Below are positions 56,603 to 64,000 of a stretch of DNA of 64,000 nt, in pieces. The DNA comes from VBDM01 sp049802235 (GTDB lineage: Bacteria; Pseudomonadota; Gammaproteobacteria; Burkholderiales; SG8-39). A program made the translations under genes and the position numbers. Positions within the stretch are counted from its first letter, which is position 1. Every line of letters starts with the position of its first letter. The notes beneath the pieces are model-generated. The model saw only the letters and a list, made by a program, of their open reading frames with translations, had not been told where the DNA came from and searched no databases. The stretch covers positions 97,024-161,023 of the forward strand of contig JBARMB010000050.1 in assembly GCA_049802235.1 (NCBI GenBank). The letters are read 5' to 3'.

Positions 56603-57370
56603 TCACTCGAACCGGTTCGTGAGCGTGCCAATGCCGTCGATGACGATGCTCACCGTGCTCCCGGGCTTCATCGAGCCCACGCCCACCGAGGTGCCGCAGG
56701 CGATCACGTCGCCCGGCTCGAGGGTCATGTCCTGCGATACCAGGCTTACCAGCTTCGCCGGCGGAAAGATGATGTCCGAGAGCGGGTAGTTCTGCCGCTC
56801 CTGATCGTTCAGGACTGTCTTCACGACCAGCTTGCCCGGATCGACGTCGGTGGCGATCACCGGCCCGAACGCGCCGAAGGTGTCGAAGCTCTTGGCGCGC
56901 GTCCACTGCGCGAAGCCCGGGTCCTTGTTGAGGATCTCGATGGCGGTGACGTCGTTGATGCAGGTGTAGCCGAAGATGAACTTCGGCGCGTCAGCCTCGG
57001 AAACGCCGCTCGCGCGCCTGCCGATGACGATGCCGAGCTCGCCCTCGTACACCACCTTGCCGGAATAGAACTTCGGCACGCGGATGGTCTCGCCGTGGGC
57101 GAGAAACGAGTTGTTGCCCTTGAGAAAGTAGAGCGGCTCCGGCGGCACCGCGTGGTTGAGCTTGGCGACGAGCGCGCGGTAGTTGTCCACCAGCGCCACC
57201 ATCTTGCCCGGCGCGATCGGCGTCAGCAGCTTCGCGGCGCTCAACGGAATCGTCTCTCCGCTCGGACGCGGATTGTCGAACAGGCTGCCCGCGTGGACCT
57301 TGACGTTGCCACCGTCAAGCGTCCCGAAGCACTCCTTGCCCTGATGCGAAACGCGGACCCACTTGGGCAT
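56603..57370 (-). CDS. Fumarylacetoacetate hydrolase family protein
   Basis: The 255-residue protein has the FAH C-terminal fold: VVYEGELGIVIGRRASGVSEADA with the metal Glu, GYTCINDVTA with Asp, WTRAKSFDTFGAFGPVI and DVIACGTSVGVGSMKPG. Members hydrolyse or decarboxylate oxo-acids such as fumarylpyruvate or 2-hydroxyhepta-2,4-dienedioate. The substrate is unknown, but the PanE-like gene next to it suggests a shared keto-acid route. Confidence 0.9.
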   Translation of the reverse strand: MPKWVRVSHQGKECFGTLDGGNVKVHAGSLFDNPRPSGETIPLSAAKLLTPIAPGKMVALVDNYRALVAKLNHAVPPEPLYFLKGNNSFLAHGETIRVPKFYSGKVVYEGELGIVIGRRASGVSEADAPKFIFGYTCINDVTAIEILNKDPGFAQWTRAKSFDTFGAFGPVIATDVDPGKLVVKTVLNDQERQNYPLSDIIFPPAKLVSLVSQDMTLEPGDVIACGTSVGVGSMKPGSTVSIVIDGIGTLTNRFE

Positions 57371-57599
57371 GGCCCCTCCTTCGGCGAATATTCCGAACCG
57401 TCACCGCGGCTTTACTGCGGCCGCGGTCATTGTCCTGATTGATCATACGCCTGGTGCAGCGCCACCCCCAACGCCGGCGGTCCCGTTTTGCATGGTGAAA
57501 ATTCCGGACGGCGAAATCCGCGCATGCAGTTCGCTCGCGGCCGGGCGATAATCGCGCCAACGAGAAGGGCTTCAGCCAAACTCCGCGAGCACTGCCGCC

Positions 57600-58334
57600 G
57601 TGCGCATCCGCGTCCTTTCCGACCTGCATCTCGAAGTGGCGCCGTTCGATCCGCCCGCCGTCGATGCGGACGTGGTCGTACTCGCCGGCGACATCGACAA
57701 CGGCGCGGCCGGAATAGAGTGGGCTCGGCGTGCGTTCCGCGCGCCCGTCCTCTACCTCGCCGGAAACCACGAGTACTACGACGGCGAATTCGGCGCAGTG
57801 CAGGCCGCGATGGGCGTGGCGGCGCAGGGAAGCCCGGTCGAATTGCTCGATTGCAGCGAGCGCGTCATCGGCGGCGTGCGCTTTCTCGGCTGCACGCTCT
57901 GGACCGATTACTCGCTCGTCGCGGAAACAGGGCGCCCCGCCGTTATTGAAGCCGCGCGCAAGCTCAGTCCCGATTACCGTGCCATCCGGCTGGGTGGACG
58001 CAGCCTCGCCCCGGAAGACGCGATCGGAATTTGCCAGGCGCACCGGGCATGGCTCGCAGCCGGACTCGCGGCACCATTCCCCGGCAAGACCGTGGTCATC
58101 ACCCACTTCGCGCCGCACCCGAATTCGATCGCGCCGGGCTACGCCGGCCACCCGGCCAATCCTGGATTCGTCCTCGATCTGGAAGCGATGATGGGGCGCG
58201 CAGCGCTGTGGATCCACGGCCACACCCACACCGCATTCGACTACACCGTGCGCGGCACGCGCGTGGTCTGCAATCCGCGCGGCAATCCCGGCGAAGCCAC
58301 CGGATTCCGCCCCGACTGGACCGTTGATCTCTGA
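57600..58334 (+). CDS. Calcineurin-like metallophosphoesterase
   Basis: The 244-residue protein starts with the metal ligands SDLHLE (Asp, His), then AGDIDNG, AGNHEYYDG and THFAPH, and ends with IHGHTHTAFD, the complete metallophosphoesterase set. It may hydrolyse nucleotides or other phosphoesters; the substrate is not predictable. Translation starts at GTG (57600) directly at the conserved first strand. Confidence 0.85.
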   Translation: MRIRVLSDLHLEVAPFDPPAVDADVVVLAGDIDNGAAGIEWARRAFRAPVLYLAGNHEYYDGEFGAVQAAMGVAAQGSPVELLDCSERVIGGVRFLGCTLWTDYSLVAETGRPAVIEAARKLSPDYRAIRLGGRSLAPEDAIGICQAHRAWLAAGLAAPFPGKTVVITHFAPHPNSIAPGYAGHPANPGFVLDLEAMMGRAALWIHGHTHTAFDYTVRGTRVVCNPRGNPGEATGFRPDWTVDL

Positions 58335-58391
58335 TCCCGGCACGCCCGCGCCACGGGGCGCCGCTGCGGAATCCAATGGCGGCCCATTCTG

Positions 58392-58397
58392 TATAAT
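58392..58397 (+). promoter_or_regulatory. Candidate -10 of yajQ
   Basis: TATAAT lies 27 bases before the ATG at 58425. No good -35 is visible. Confidence 0.45.
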
Positions 58398-58424
58398 CGC
58401 CGCACGCAGAAAGCGAGGTTCCTC

Positions 58425-58910
58425 ATGCCCTCCTTTGATATCGTCTCCGAAGTCAACAAGGTCGAACTCAAGAACGCCGTCGACCAGGCCAACAAGGAGA
58501 TCGCCAACCGCTTCGACTTCAAGGGCTCGGACGCCCGCATCGAGCAGAGCGAGCTGGTGCTCACGCTCTACGCCGACGACGACTTCAAGCTGAAGCAGGT
58601 GACGGACGTGCTCACCGGCAAGTGCGCCAAGCGCGGCGTGGATGTGCGCATGCTCGACCCGAAACCCCTCGAGAAGATCGGCGGCACCAAGGTGAAGCAG
58701 GTGTTCAACGTCAAGGTCGGCATCGAGCAGGAGAAGGCCAAGAGCATCGTCAAGCTCGTCAAGGACAGCAAGATGAAAGTGCAGGCGAGCATCCAGGGCA
58801 ACGCCGTGCGCATCTCCGGCGCGAAGAAGGACGAGCTGCAGGCGGCGATTCAACTCGTGCGCAAGTCGGTCACCGACATTCCGCTGCAGTTTCAGAACTT
58901 CCGCGACTGA
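58425..58910 (+). CDS. yajQ: YajQ family cyclic di-GMP-binding protein
   Basis: The 161-residue protein starts PSFDIVSEVNKVELKNAVDQANKEIANRFDFKG and continues with the two alternating alpha/beta repeats of the DUF520/YajQ fold. Homologues bind cyclic di-GMP or nucleotides, and some act as transcription cofactors. It fits with the PilZ-motif protein at 28056-29657 as part of a c-di-GMP network, but no link is shown here. It is convergent with the amidotransferase gene. Confidence 0.95.
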   Translation: MPSFDIVSEVNKVELKNAVDQANKEIANRFDFKGSDARIEQSELVLTLYADDDFKLKQVTDVLTGKCAKRGVDVRMLDPKPLEKIGGTKVKQVFNVKVGIEQEKAKSIVKLVKDSKMKVQASIQGNAVRISGAKKDELQAAIQLVRKSVTDIPLQFQNFRD

Positions 58911-58916
58911 GGCAGC

Positions 58917-59627
58917 TCAGCCCTTGAGGCCCTCGACCCAGCGATCGTAAAGCCGCTCGGCGATCGCGTTCAGCGCGCGCGTGCGCTCCTCGATCCGTTC
59001 CTCCATCTGCGCCGGGGTCTGCACCGACGGCGTGCGCCGCGCGAGCGAGGCGACTTCGTTTTTCCAGTCCCCGCACCAGGCGCGGATCAGATCGGGCGTC
59101 ATTTCCACGTGGCATTGCATCCCCAGGTGCTTGCCGATGACGAACGCCTGGTTGGCGCAGTAAGGGCTCGCCGCGATGCGGGTCGCTCCCGACGGGAGGG
59201 TGGAGGTCTCGCCGTGCCAGTGGAAAGCCAGGAACTCGCGCGTCTTTCCAAACCACTGCCGCGCCGGCGCGTTGTCTTCGACTGTGACCGCGCCCCAGCC
59301 GATTTCCTTCACCGGGCTGCGCGTCACCTCGCCGCCCAGCGCCTTCGACATGAGCTGGCTGCCGAGGCAGTGCCCGAGCACGGGAACATCCGCGTCCATC
59401 GCCCTGTTTATCAGCGCGAGCGAGGCGGAAATCCAGGGCAGGGCGTCGTTCACGCTCATCGGACCCCCCATGAAGACGAGGCCCGAATAGCCACGCGGAT
59501 CCCCAGGCACCGGCTCGCCGGCGTCCACCTTGACCAGCCGCCAGGGAATGCGGCGCGCATCGAGGTATGTGGCAAAATAGCCCGGTCCCTCGGTAATGCT
59601 GTGACGGAAAATTGCTACCGGATCCAT
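58917..59627 (-). CDS. Class I glutamine amidotransferase-like protein
   Basis: The 236-residue protein has the GATase triad: Cys in LGHCLGSQLM, His in CHVEM and the following Glu. Its N-terminus (IFRHSITEGPGYFATYLDARRIPW) resembles GMP synthase-type stand-alone amidotransferases. The partner or substrate is unknown. I chose the ATG at 59627; an in-frame ATG at 59660 would add 11 residues and overlap the divergent protease gene. The C-terminal part is helical and charged. Confidence 0.82.
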   Translation of the reverse strand: MDPVAIFRHSITEGPGYFATYLDARRIPWRLVKVDAGEPVPGDPRGYSGLVFMGGPMSVNDALPWISASLALINRAMDADVPVLGHCLGSQLMSKALGGEVTRSPVKEIGWGAVTVEDNAPARQWFGKTREFLAFHWHGETSTLPSGATRIAASPYCANQAFVIGKHLGMQCHVEMTPDLIRAWCGDWKNEVASLARRTPSVQTPAQMEERIEERTRALNAIAERLYDRWVEGLKG

Positions 59628-59642
59628 GCGCGAGGCAAACCC

Positions 59643-60287
59643 GTGATCACGTTGCGCCATTGTATTGCAGCCCTTGCAGTTTTCCTATTCGCCGTTGCCG
59701 CGGACGCGGCCGACGTCAACGTGATCGGACTGTTTCCGGGCAAGGCCGTGGTATCGATCAACGGCGGCGGGCCGCGCACCTTGTCGGTCGGCCAGAAGAC
59801 GGCCGAAGGCGTGACGCTGCTCTCGACCGACCGCGAGTCGGCCACGCTGGATGTCGGCGGGCAGAGAAGAACCCTCAGGATCGGCCAGGCCTATACCGCG
59901 GCCGCCGGCGCGTCGGTGCAGACGGTCACGCTCGCCGCCGACACGCGCGGCCACTTCGTCGTCGACGGCCAGATCAACGGCGGGACGGTGCGTTTTCTCG
60001 TCGATACCGGCGCCACCATGATCGCTCTCTCCTCCGCCGACGCCGCCCGGCTCGGGATCGATTACCGCAAGGGACAGCCGGGCATGACGAACACGGCCAA
60101 CGGCATGGCGCCGGCCTACAGGGTGAAACTCGACAGCGTGCGCGTCGGCGACATCACCGTGAACAGCGTGGACGCCGTGGTGATGGAGGGCAGCGTCCTG
60201 CCGGTAGCGCTGCTCGGCATGAGTTTCCTCAACCGCATGCAGATGAGGCGCGACGGCCAGGTGATGGTGCTGACGAAGCGCTTCTAG
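59643..60287 (+). CDS. Retropepsin-like aspartic protease (TIGR02281 type)
   Basis: The 214-residue protein has a hydrophobic signal-like N-terminus (residues 5-22). A SH3-like envelope region follows, and then FLVDTGATMIALSSADAARLGID, the retropepsin active-site DTG in a single-lobe aspartic protease. A C-terminal LLGMSFLNRMQMRRDGQVMVL completes the fold. It is probably periplasmic or membrane-attached. Translation likely starts at GTG (59643), 15 bases from the divergent amidotransferase start. Confidence 0.85.
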   Translation: MITLRHCIAALAVFLFAVAADAADVNVIGLFPGKAVVSINGGGPRTLSVGQKTAEGVTLLSTDRESATLDVGGQRRTLRIGQAYTAAAGASVQTVTLAADTRGHFVVDGQINGGTVRFLVDTGATMIALSSADAARLGIDYRKGQPGMTNTANGMAPAYRVKLDSVRVGDITVNSVDAVVMEGSVLPVALLGMSFLNRMQMRRDGQVMVLTKRF

Positions 60288-60345
60288 AGGCGTGAATCGA
60301 AATTCGCGAATCGGAAATCGTAAGTCGTCGCGGCCGATTCACGAT

Positions 60346-61149
60346 TCACCGTTTTGTCTTGTCCTTCTCGATGAGCGCGTAGGCGGAGTGATTGTGGATG
60401 GACTCGAAGTTCTCCGATTCCACCACGTACCACTCGATGCGCTTGTCGCGGTTCAGCTCCGCGGCAACGTCGCGCACCAGATCCTCGACGAACTTGGGGT
60501 TGTCGTAGGCGCGCTCGGTGACGAACTTCTCGTCGGGCCGCTTGAGCAGCCCGTAGAGCTCGCTCGAGGCGTGCTTTTCCGCGTATTCGATCAGCTCCTC
60601 GATCCACACGAACCCCCTGGTGCGCGCGGCGATGGTGACGTGCGAGCGCTGGTTGTGCGCGCCGTAGTCGGAGATGCGCTTGGAGCACGGGCACAGGCTG
60701 GTGACCGGCACCACCACCTTCATGTTGAAGCACTTCTTGCCGCGCTCCACCTCGCCGGTGAAAGTGACGTCGTAGTCCATCAGGCTCTTCACCTTCGACA
60801 CCGGCGCCGACTTGTTGATGAAGTACGGAAAGTTCATCTCGATGTGGCCGGACCGCGCCTCGAGCCGCTCGACCATCTCGTCGAGCATGACCTTGAAAGT
60901 ATCCACCGTGATCTCGCGCTCGTGCGCGTTCAGGATCTCGACGAAGCGCGACATGTGGGTGCCCTTGAACTGGTGCGGCAGCCCGACGTACATGTTGAAG
61001 GTTGCGACGGTATGCTGCGTGCCGCCGCCGCGCTCGGCGACGTGAATGGGATGGCGGATCGCCTTGATGCCGACCTTGTCGATGGCGATCTTGCGCTTGT
61101 CCTCGTACCCCTGGACGTCGGGAATGGCAAGCGGGTCACGTGTATTCAT
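60346..61149 (-). CDS. folE2: GTP cyclohydrolase FolE2
   Basis: The 267-residue protein has the FolE2 pattern: MNTRDPLAIPDVQGYEDKRKIAIDKVGIK, HMSRFVEILN, TSLCPCSKRISDYGAHNQRSHV with the active-site Cys and metal ligands, and ESIHNHSAY. It opens the folate pathway with a metal other than zinc, so it can replace zinc-dependent FolE. AAGGAAGGG precedes the ATG. It follows dxs on the same strand after a 149-base gap. Confidence 0.95.
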   Translation of the reverse strand: MNTRDPLAIPDVQGYEDKRKIAIDKVGIKAIRHPIHVAERGGGTQHTVATFNMYVGLPHQFKGTHMSRFVEILNAHEREITVDTFKVMLDEMVERLEARSGHIEMNFPYFINKSAPVSKVKSLMDYDVTFTGEVERGKKCFNMKVVVPVTSLCPCSKRISDYGAHNQRSHVTIAARTRGFVWIEELIEYAEKHASSELYGLLKRPDEKFVTERAYDNPKFVEDLVRDVAAELNRDKRIEWYVVESENFESIHNHSAYALIEKDKTKR

Positions 61150-61298
61150 GGCGAGAGCCCTTCCTTGTTGTCGGCTGGCTCGAGGTTGGACGATTCTAAC
61201 ATGCGCTCCGTTCCCGGATTTTCAATCGCGCCGGAGCGGGTAAATCCCTATGCCCAGTAGGCTTTTTCGACGGCCGGGAGGATCGGCGGCGGTCGCAG

Positions 61299-63224
61299 CT
61301 AGCCGAGCCGCGCGCGGATAGCGGCGACAATACCGGCCTTGTCGAGGCCGATCGAGGCGAGCAGTTGCGTCTGATCGCCATGGTCGATGAAGCGGTCGGG
61401 CAAGCCGAGTTGCAGCAGTGGAGTGACGCTGTTTCGCAGCGCCAGCGCTTCGGCAACGGCGCTGCCGGCGCCGCCCATGACGGCGTTCTCCTCGACGGTC
61501 ACCAGCAACCCGTGCGTCGCGGCCATATCGGCGACCAGCGCCTCGTCGATCGGCTTGACGAAGCGCATGTTGACCACCGTCGCGTCAAGCTCATCGCCCG
61601 CTTCGAGCGCGGGCCCGAGCAGGCTGCCGAAAGCGAGGATGGCGACGCCGCCTTTTCCACGCAGGCCGTCGCGCCGCAACTCGGCCTTGCCCAATGGCAA
61701 CACCTGCATTTCCTGCTTCGCCTCGGCACCCGGGCCGCTGCCGCGCGGATAGCGCACCGCGGCCGGCTGATCGAGGGAGAACGCCGTGTAGAGCATCTGC
61801 CGGCACTCGTTCTCGTCGCTCGGGGCCATCACCGCCATGTTGGGGATGCAGCGCAGATACGTGAGGTCGAAGGCGCCGTTGTGGGTGGCACCGTCCCCTC
61901 CCACCAGCCCGGCGCGGTCGAGCGCGAACACGATCGGCAGGTTCTGTATGCACACGTCGTGGATGAGCTGGTCATAGCCGCGCTGCAGGAACGTGGAGTA
62001 GATCGCCACCACCGGCTTCAGGCCTTCGCAGGCAAGACCCGCGGCGAAGGTCACGGCGTGCTGCTCGGCGATGCCGGTGTCGAAATAGCGTTCGGGGAAT
62101 TCCTGCGCGAAACGCACCATGCCCGAGCCTTCGCGCATCGCCGGGGTGATACCCACGAGGCGCGTGTCCCGTTTCGCCATGTCGCACAGCCAGTCGCCGA
62201 ACACCTGCGTGTAAGTCGGCTTGCCGCCGCTCGACTTCTTGATGCCCTCGGCAGGATTGAATTTGCCGGGGCCGTGGTAGAGCACCGGGTCGGCCTCGGC
62301 GAGCTTGTAGCCCTGGCCCTTCTTGGTCACGACATGCAGGAACTGCGGGCCCTTGAGCTCGCTGATGTTCTTCAGCGTCGGGATCAGCGAATCGAGATCG
62401 TGGCCGTCGATCGGGCCGACGTAATTGAAGCCGAACTCCTCGAACAGGGTCGATGGCACCACCAGCCCCTTGGCGTGCTCTTCCACCTTTTTCGCCAGGT
62501 GCCACAGCGGCGGCACCCCCCCGAGCACCTTCTCGCCCGCCTTTTTCGCCGCGGCGTAGAAATGTCCGGACATCAGCCGCGCGAGATAACGGTTGAGCGC
62601 GCCGACCGCCGGTGAAATCGACATGTCGTTGTCGTTGAGGATCACCAGCAGGTCGGTGTCCATGACGCCGGCATTGTTCAGCGCCTCGAACGCCATGCCG
62701 GCCGACATGGCGCCGTCGCCGATGACGGCGACGGCGTAGCGTTTTTCGCCCTTGAGCTTCGCCGCCTGCGCCATGCCCAGCGCGGCGCTGATCGAAGTGC
62801 TCGAGTGCGCCGTGCCGAAGGTGTCGTACTCGCTCTCGGCGCGCCGCGGAAAGCCGGAGATGCCGCCGAACATGCGCAAGCGGTTCATCGCCTCGCGCCG
62901 GCCGGTGAGGATCTTGTGCGGATAGGTCTGGTGCCCGACGTCCCACACTATCCGGTCGTAAGGAGTGTCGAAAACGTAATGCAGCGCGATGGTCAGCTCG
63001 ACCGTGCCGAGATTCGAGGAAAGATGGCCGCCGGTCCGGCCCACCGACTCCACCAGGAAGGCGCGCAGCTCGTCGGCGAGCTGCTGCAATTGCTTGCGGT
63101 CGAGCTTGCGCAGGTCCGCCGGCGCGTCGATGGTCTTCAGCAACGCGAACGCGGCCGGATCATATTCCGGCGACCCGGCTGCCGGCCGCTCGCCCGGAAG
63201 ATCCGCTTGTCCAATCGCACTCAT
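61299..63224 (-). CDS. dxs: 1-deoxy-D-xylulose-5-phosphate synthase
   Basis: The 641-residue thiamine-diphosphate enzyme has HLSSNLGTVELTIALHYVFDTP, the ThDP-binding GDGAMSAGMAFEALNNAG with the following NDNDMSISP, HVVTKKGQGY, FDTGIAEQHAVTFAAGLA and the C-terminal transketolase half. It makes DXP, the first step of the MEP pathway, and supplies thiamine and pyridoxal synthesis. The ATG at 63224 lacks a clear ribosome site. It starts 24 bases downstream of the ispA stop. Confidence 0.97.
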   Translation of the reverse strand: MSAIGQADLPGERPAAGSPEYDPAAFALLKTIDAPADLRKLDRKQLQQLADELRAFLVESVGRTGGHLSSNLGTVELTIALHYVFDTPYDRIVWDVGHQTYPHKILTGRREAMNRLRMFGGISGFPRRAESEYDTFGTAHSSTSISAALGMAQAAKLKGEKRYAVAVIGDGAMSAGMAFEALNNAGVMDTDLLVILNDNDMSISPAVGALNRYLARLMSGHFYAAAKKAGEKVLGGVPPLWHLAKKVEEHAKGLVVPSTLFEEFGFNYVGPIDGHDLDSLIPTLKNISELKGPQFLHVVTKKGQGYKLAEADPVLYHGPGKFNPAEGIKKSSGGKPTYTQVFGDWLCDMAKRDTRLVGITPAMREGSGMVRFAQEFPERYFDTGIAEQHAVTFAAGLACEGLKPVVAIYSTFLQRGYDQLIHDVCIQNLPIVFALDRAGLVGGDGATHNGAFDLTYLRCIPNMAVMAPSDENECRQMLYTAFSLDQPAAVRYPRGSGPGAEAKQEMQVLPLGKAELRRDGLRGKGGVAILAFGSLLGPALEAGDELDATVVNMRFVKPIDEALVADMAATHGLLVTVEENAVMGGAGSAVAEALALRNSVTPLLQLGLPDRFIDHGDQTQLLASIGLDKAGIVAAIRARLG

Positions 63225-63248
63225 GAGACCGAATTATCCGCCAATTCG

Positions 63249-64000
63249 TCAGAACTTTCGCAGCACGATGAAATCCGCGAGCTCCGCGAGCCGCTGCGCG
63301 GACGCACCGAAATCCGTGAGCGAAGCGACGGCCTCGGAGCGCAGCTCCTGGGCAAGCGCCCTGGCGCGGCCGAGGCCCAGCACCGAAACGTAGGTCGGCT
63401 TGTTGCTCGCAGCGTCCTTGCCGGAGGTCTTGCCGAGCGTCGCGGTGGAGGACTCCTGGTCGAGCACGTCATCCACGACCTGGAACGCGAGGCCCACGCA
63501 CTTCGCGTAGCGATCGAGCCGCGCAAGCTGCTCCGGCAAAAGCGGGTTGCCGCAGCGGGCGCCGAGCGCGACCGAGGCGCGGATCAGCGCACCGGTCTTG
63601 TGGATATGCATGTGCTCGAGTTCCGGCAGCGTGAGCGTCCGGCCGACGCTGGCAAGGTCGATCGCCTGGCCTCCCGCCATGCCGCGGCTGCCGCTCGCGA
63701 GCGCAAGGATCCTGATCATCTCCACCTGCGCCGCGGCGTCATCGGCGAGCCGTTGCTCGGCGAGCAGCTGGAAGGCGAGCGACTGCAGGCTGTCGCCGAC
63801 CAGGAGCGCGGTCGCCTCGTCGTACTCGACATGGCAGGTGGGCTTGCCCCGCCGCAGGACGTCGTCGTCCATGCACGGCAGGTCGTCATGCACGAGCGAG
63901 TAGACGTGAATGCACTCGACCGCGCACGCCGCCACCTCGAGCCGCGCAGGATCGGCGCCGGCAAGCTCACCGGCAGCAAAGGCGAGCAACGGCCGCACCC
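63249..64000 (-). CDS. ispA: Polyprenyl (farnesyl) diphosphate synthase, 5' end outside window
   Basis: The C-terminal 249 residues are present; the gene continues beyond base 64000. It has the first Asp-rich motif as DDLPCMDDD and the second as FQVVDDVLD, together with the RGKPTCH, EYDEATALLVGDSLQ, GGQAIDL and KTGALI segments of short-chain prenyltransferases. It makes farnesyl diphosphate. dxs and folE2 follow downstream. Confidence 0.95.
   Translation of the reverse strand, partial: VRPLLAFAAGELAGADPARLEVAACAVECIHVYSLVHDDLPCMDDDVLRRGKPTCHVEYDEATALLVGDSLQSLAFQLLAEQRLADDAAAQVEMIRILALASGSRGMAGGQAIDLASVGRTLTLPELEHMHIHKTGALIRASVALGARCGNPLLPEQLARLDRYAKCVGLAFQVVDDVLDQESSTATLGKTSGKDAASNKPTYVSVLGLGRARALAQELRSEAVASLTDFGASAQRLAELADFIVLRKF

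Overview
The window is high-GC, densely packed chromosomal DNA of a betaproteobacterium. This rests on the Bug/TctC-type tricarboxylate-binding protein, the TRAP transporter, the ribF-ileS-lspA-ispH, murJ/rpsT and ispA-dxs-folE2 gene orders, the fimT-pilV-pilW-pilX-pilY1 minor pilin cluster, the argD-argF-argG run, and the general repertoire. No species can be named. Nothing in the window looks like a prophage, integrase, insertion sequence or CRISPR array.

Layout. 1-2.4 kb: the tail of a solute-binding protein, two class II aldolase-like genes and a DUF1761 membrane protein. 2.5-7.05 kb: a five-gene operon with visibly lower GC and different codon use (small McrA-head-like protein, SPPY DNA methyltransferase, protein with two GHKL ATPase domains, receiver protein, PIN nuclease). 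Its genes overlap or nearly abut, and related GGGTC...GACCCC repeats flank it. It is the best candidate for an undescribed system and reads most like a defence or abortive-infection module. 7.2-17.9 kb: redox and catabolic genes (gor, aroE, a PanE-like reductase, a zinc alcohol dehydrogenase, a DyP peroxidase, cytochrome b561, two solute-binding proteins, a CoxG-like protein). 18.1-24.6 kb: a Tat-exported molybdenum hydroxylase (IorA/IorB type) and a TRAP transporter. 24.8-29.7 kb: pmbA, darP, mogA, an esterase, a PilZ-motif protein and tRNA-Thr(CGU). 29.8-38.7 kb: a Fur-family regulator, then pilE, fimT, pilV, pilW, pilX and pilY1. 38.7-44.7 kb: the operon ribF-ileS-lspA-ispH-tonB-like. 44.8-51.7 kb: an Mpo1-like protein, a SirB1-like protein, murJ, rpsT, a PLP decarboxylase with an N-terminal receiver-like wing, a 76-residue protein and an orphan ParA. 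52-55.4 kb: argD, argF, argG. 55.5-64 kb: a PanE-like reductase, a FAH-family protein, a phosphoesterase, yajQ, an amidotransferase, a retropepsin-like protease, folE2, dxs and ispA (cut by the window end).

How genes work together. dxs, ispH and ispA belong to isoprenoid synthesis. argD, argF and argG are consecutive steps to arginine. The pilin genes build type IV pili with PilY1 as the likely tip adhesin. MogA supplies molybdenum cofactor that the IorB-type enzyme needs. In the 2.5-7 kb island I infer a chain in which the methyltransferase marks DNA, the GHKL protein senses and signals through its histidine kinase half to the receiver, and the PIN nuclease is the effector. That chain is a hypothesis from gene content and coupling only.
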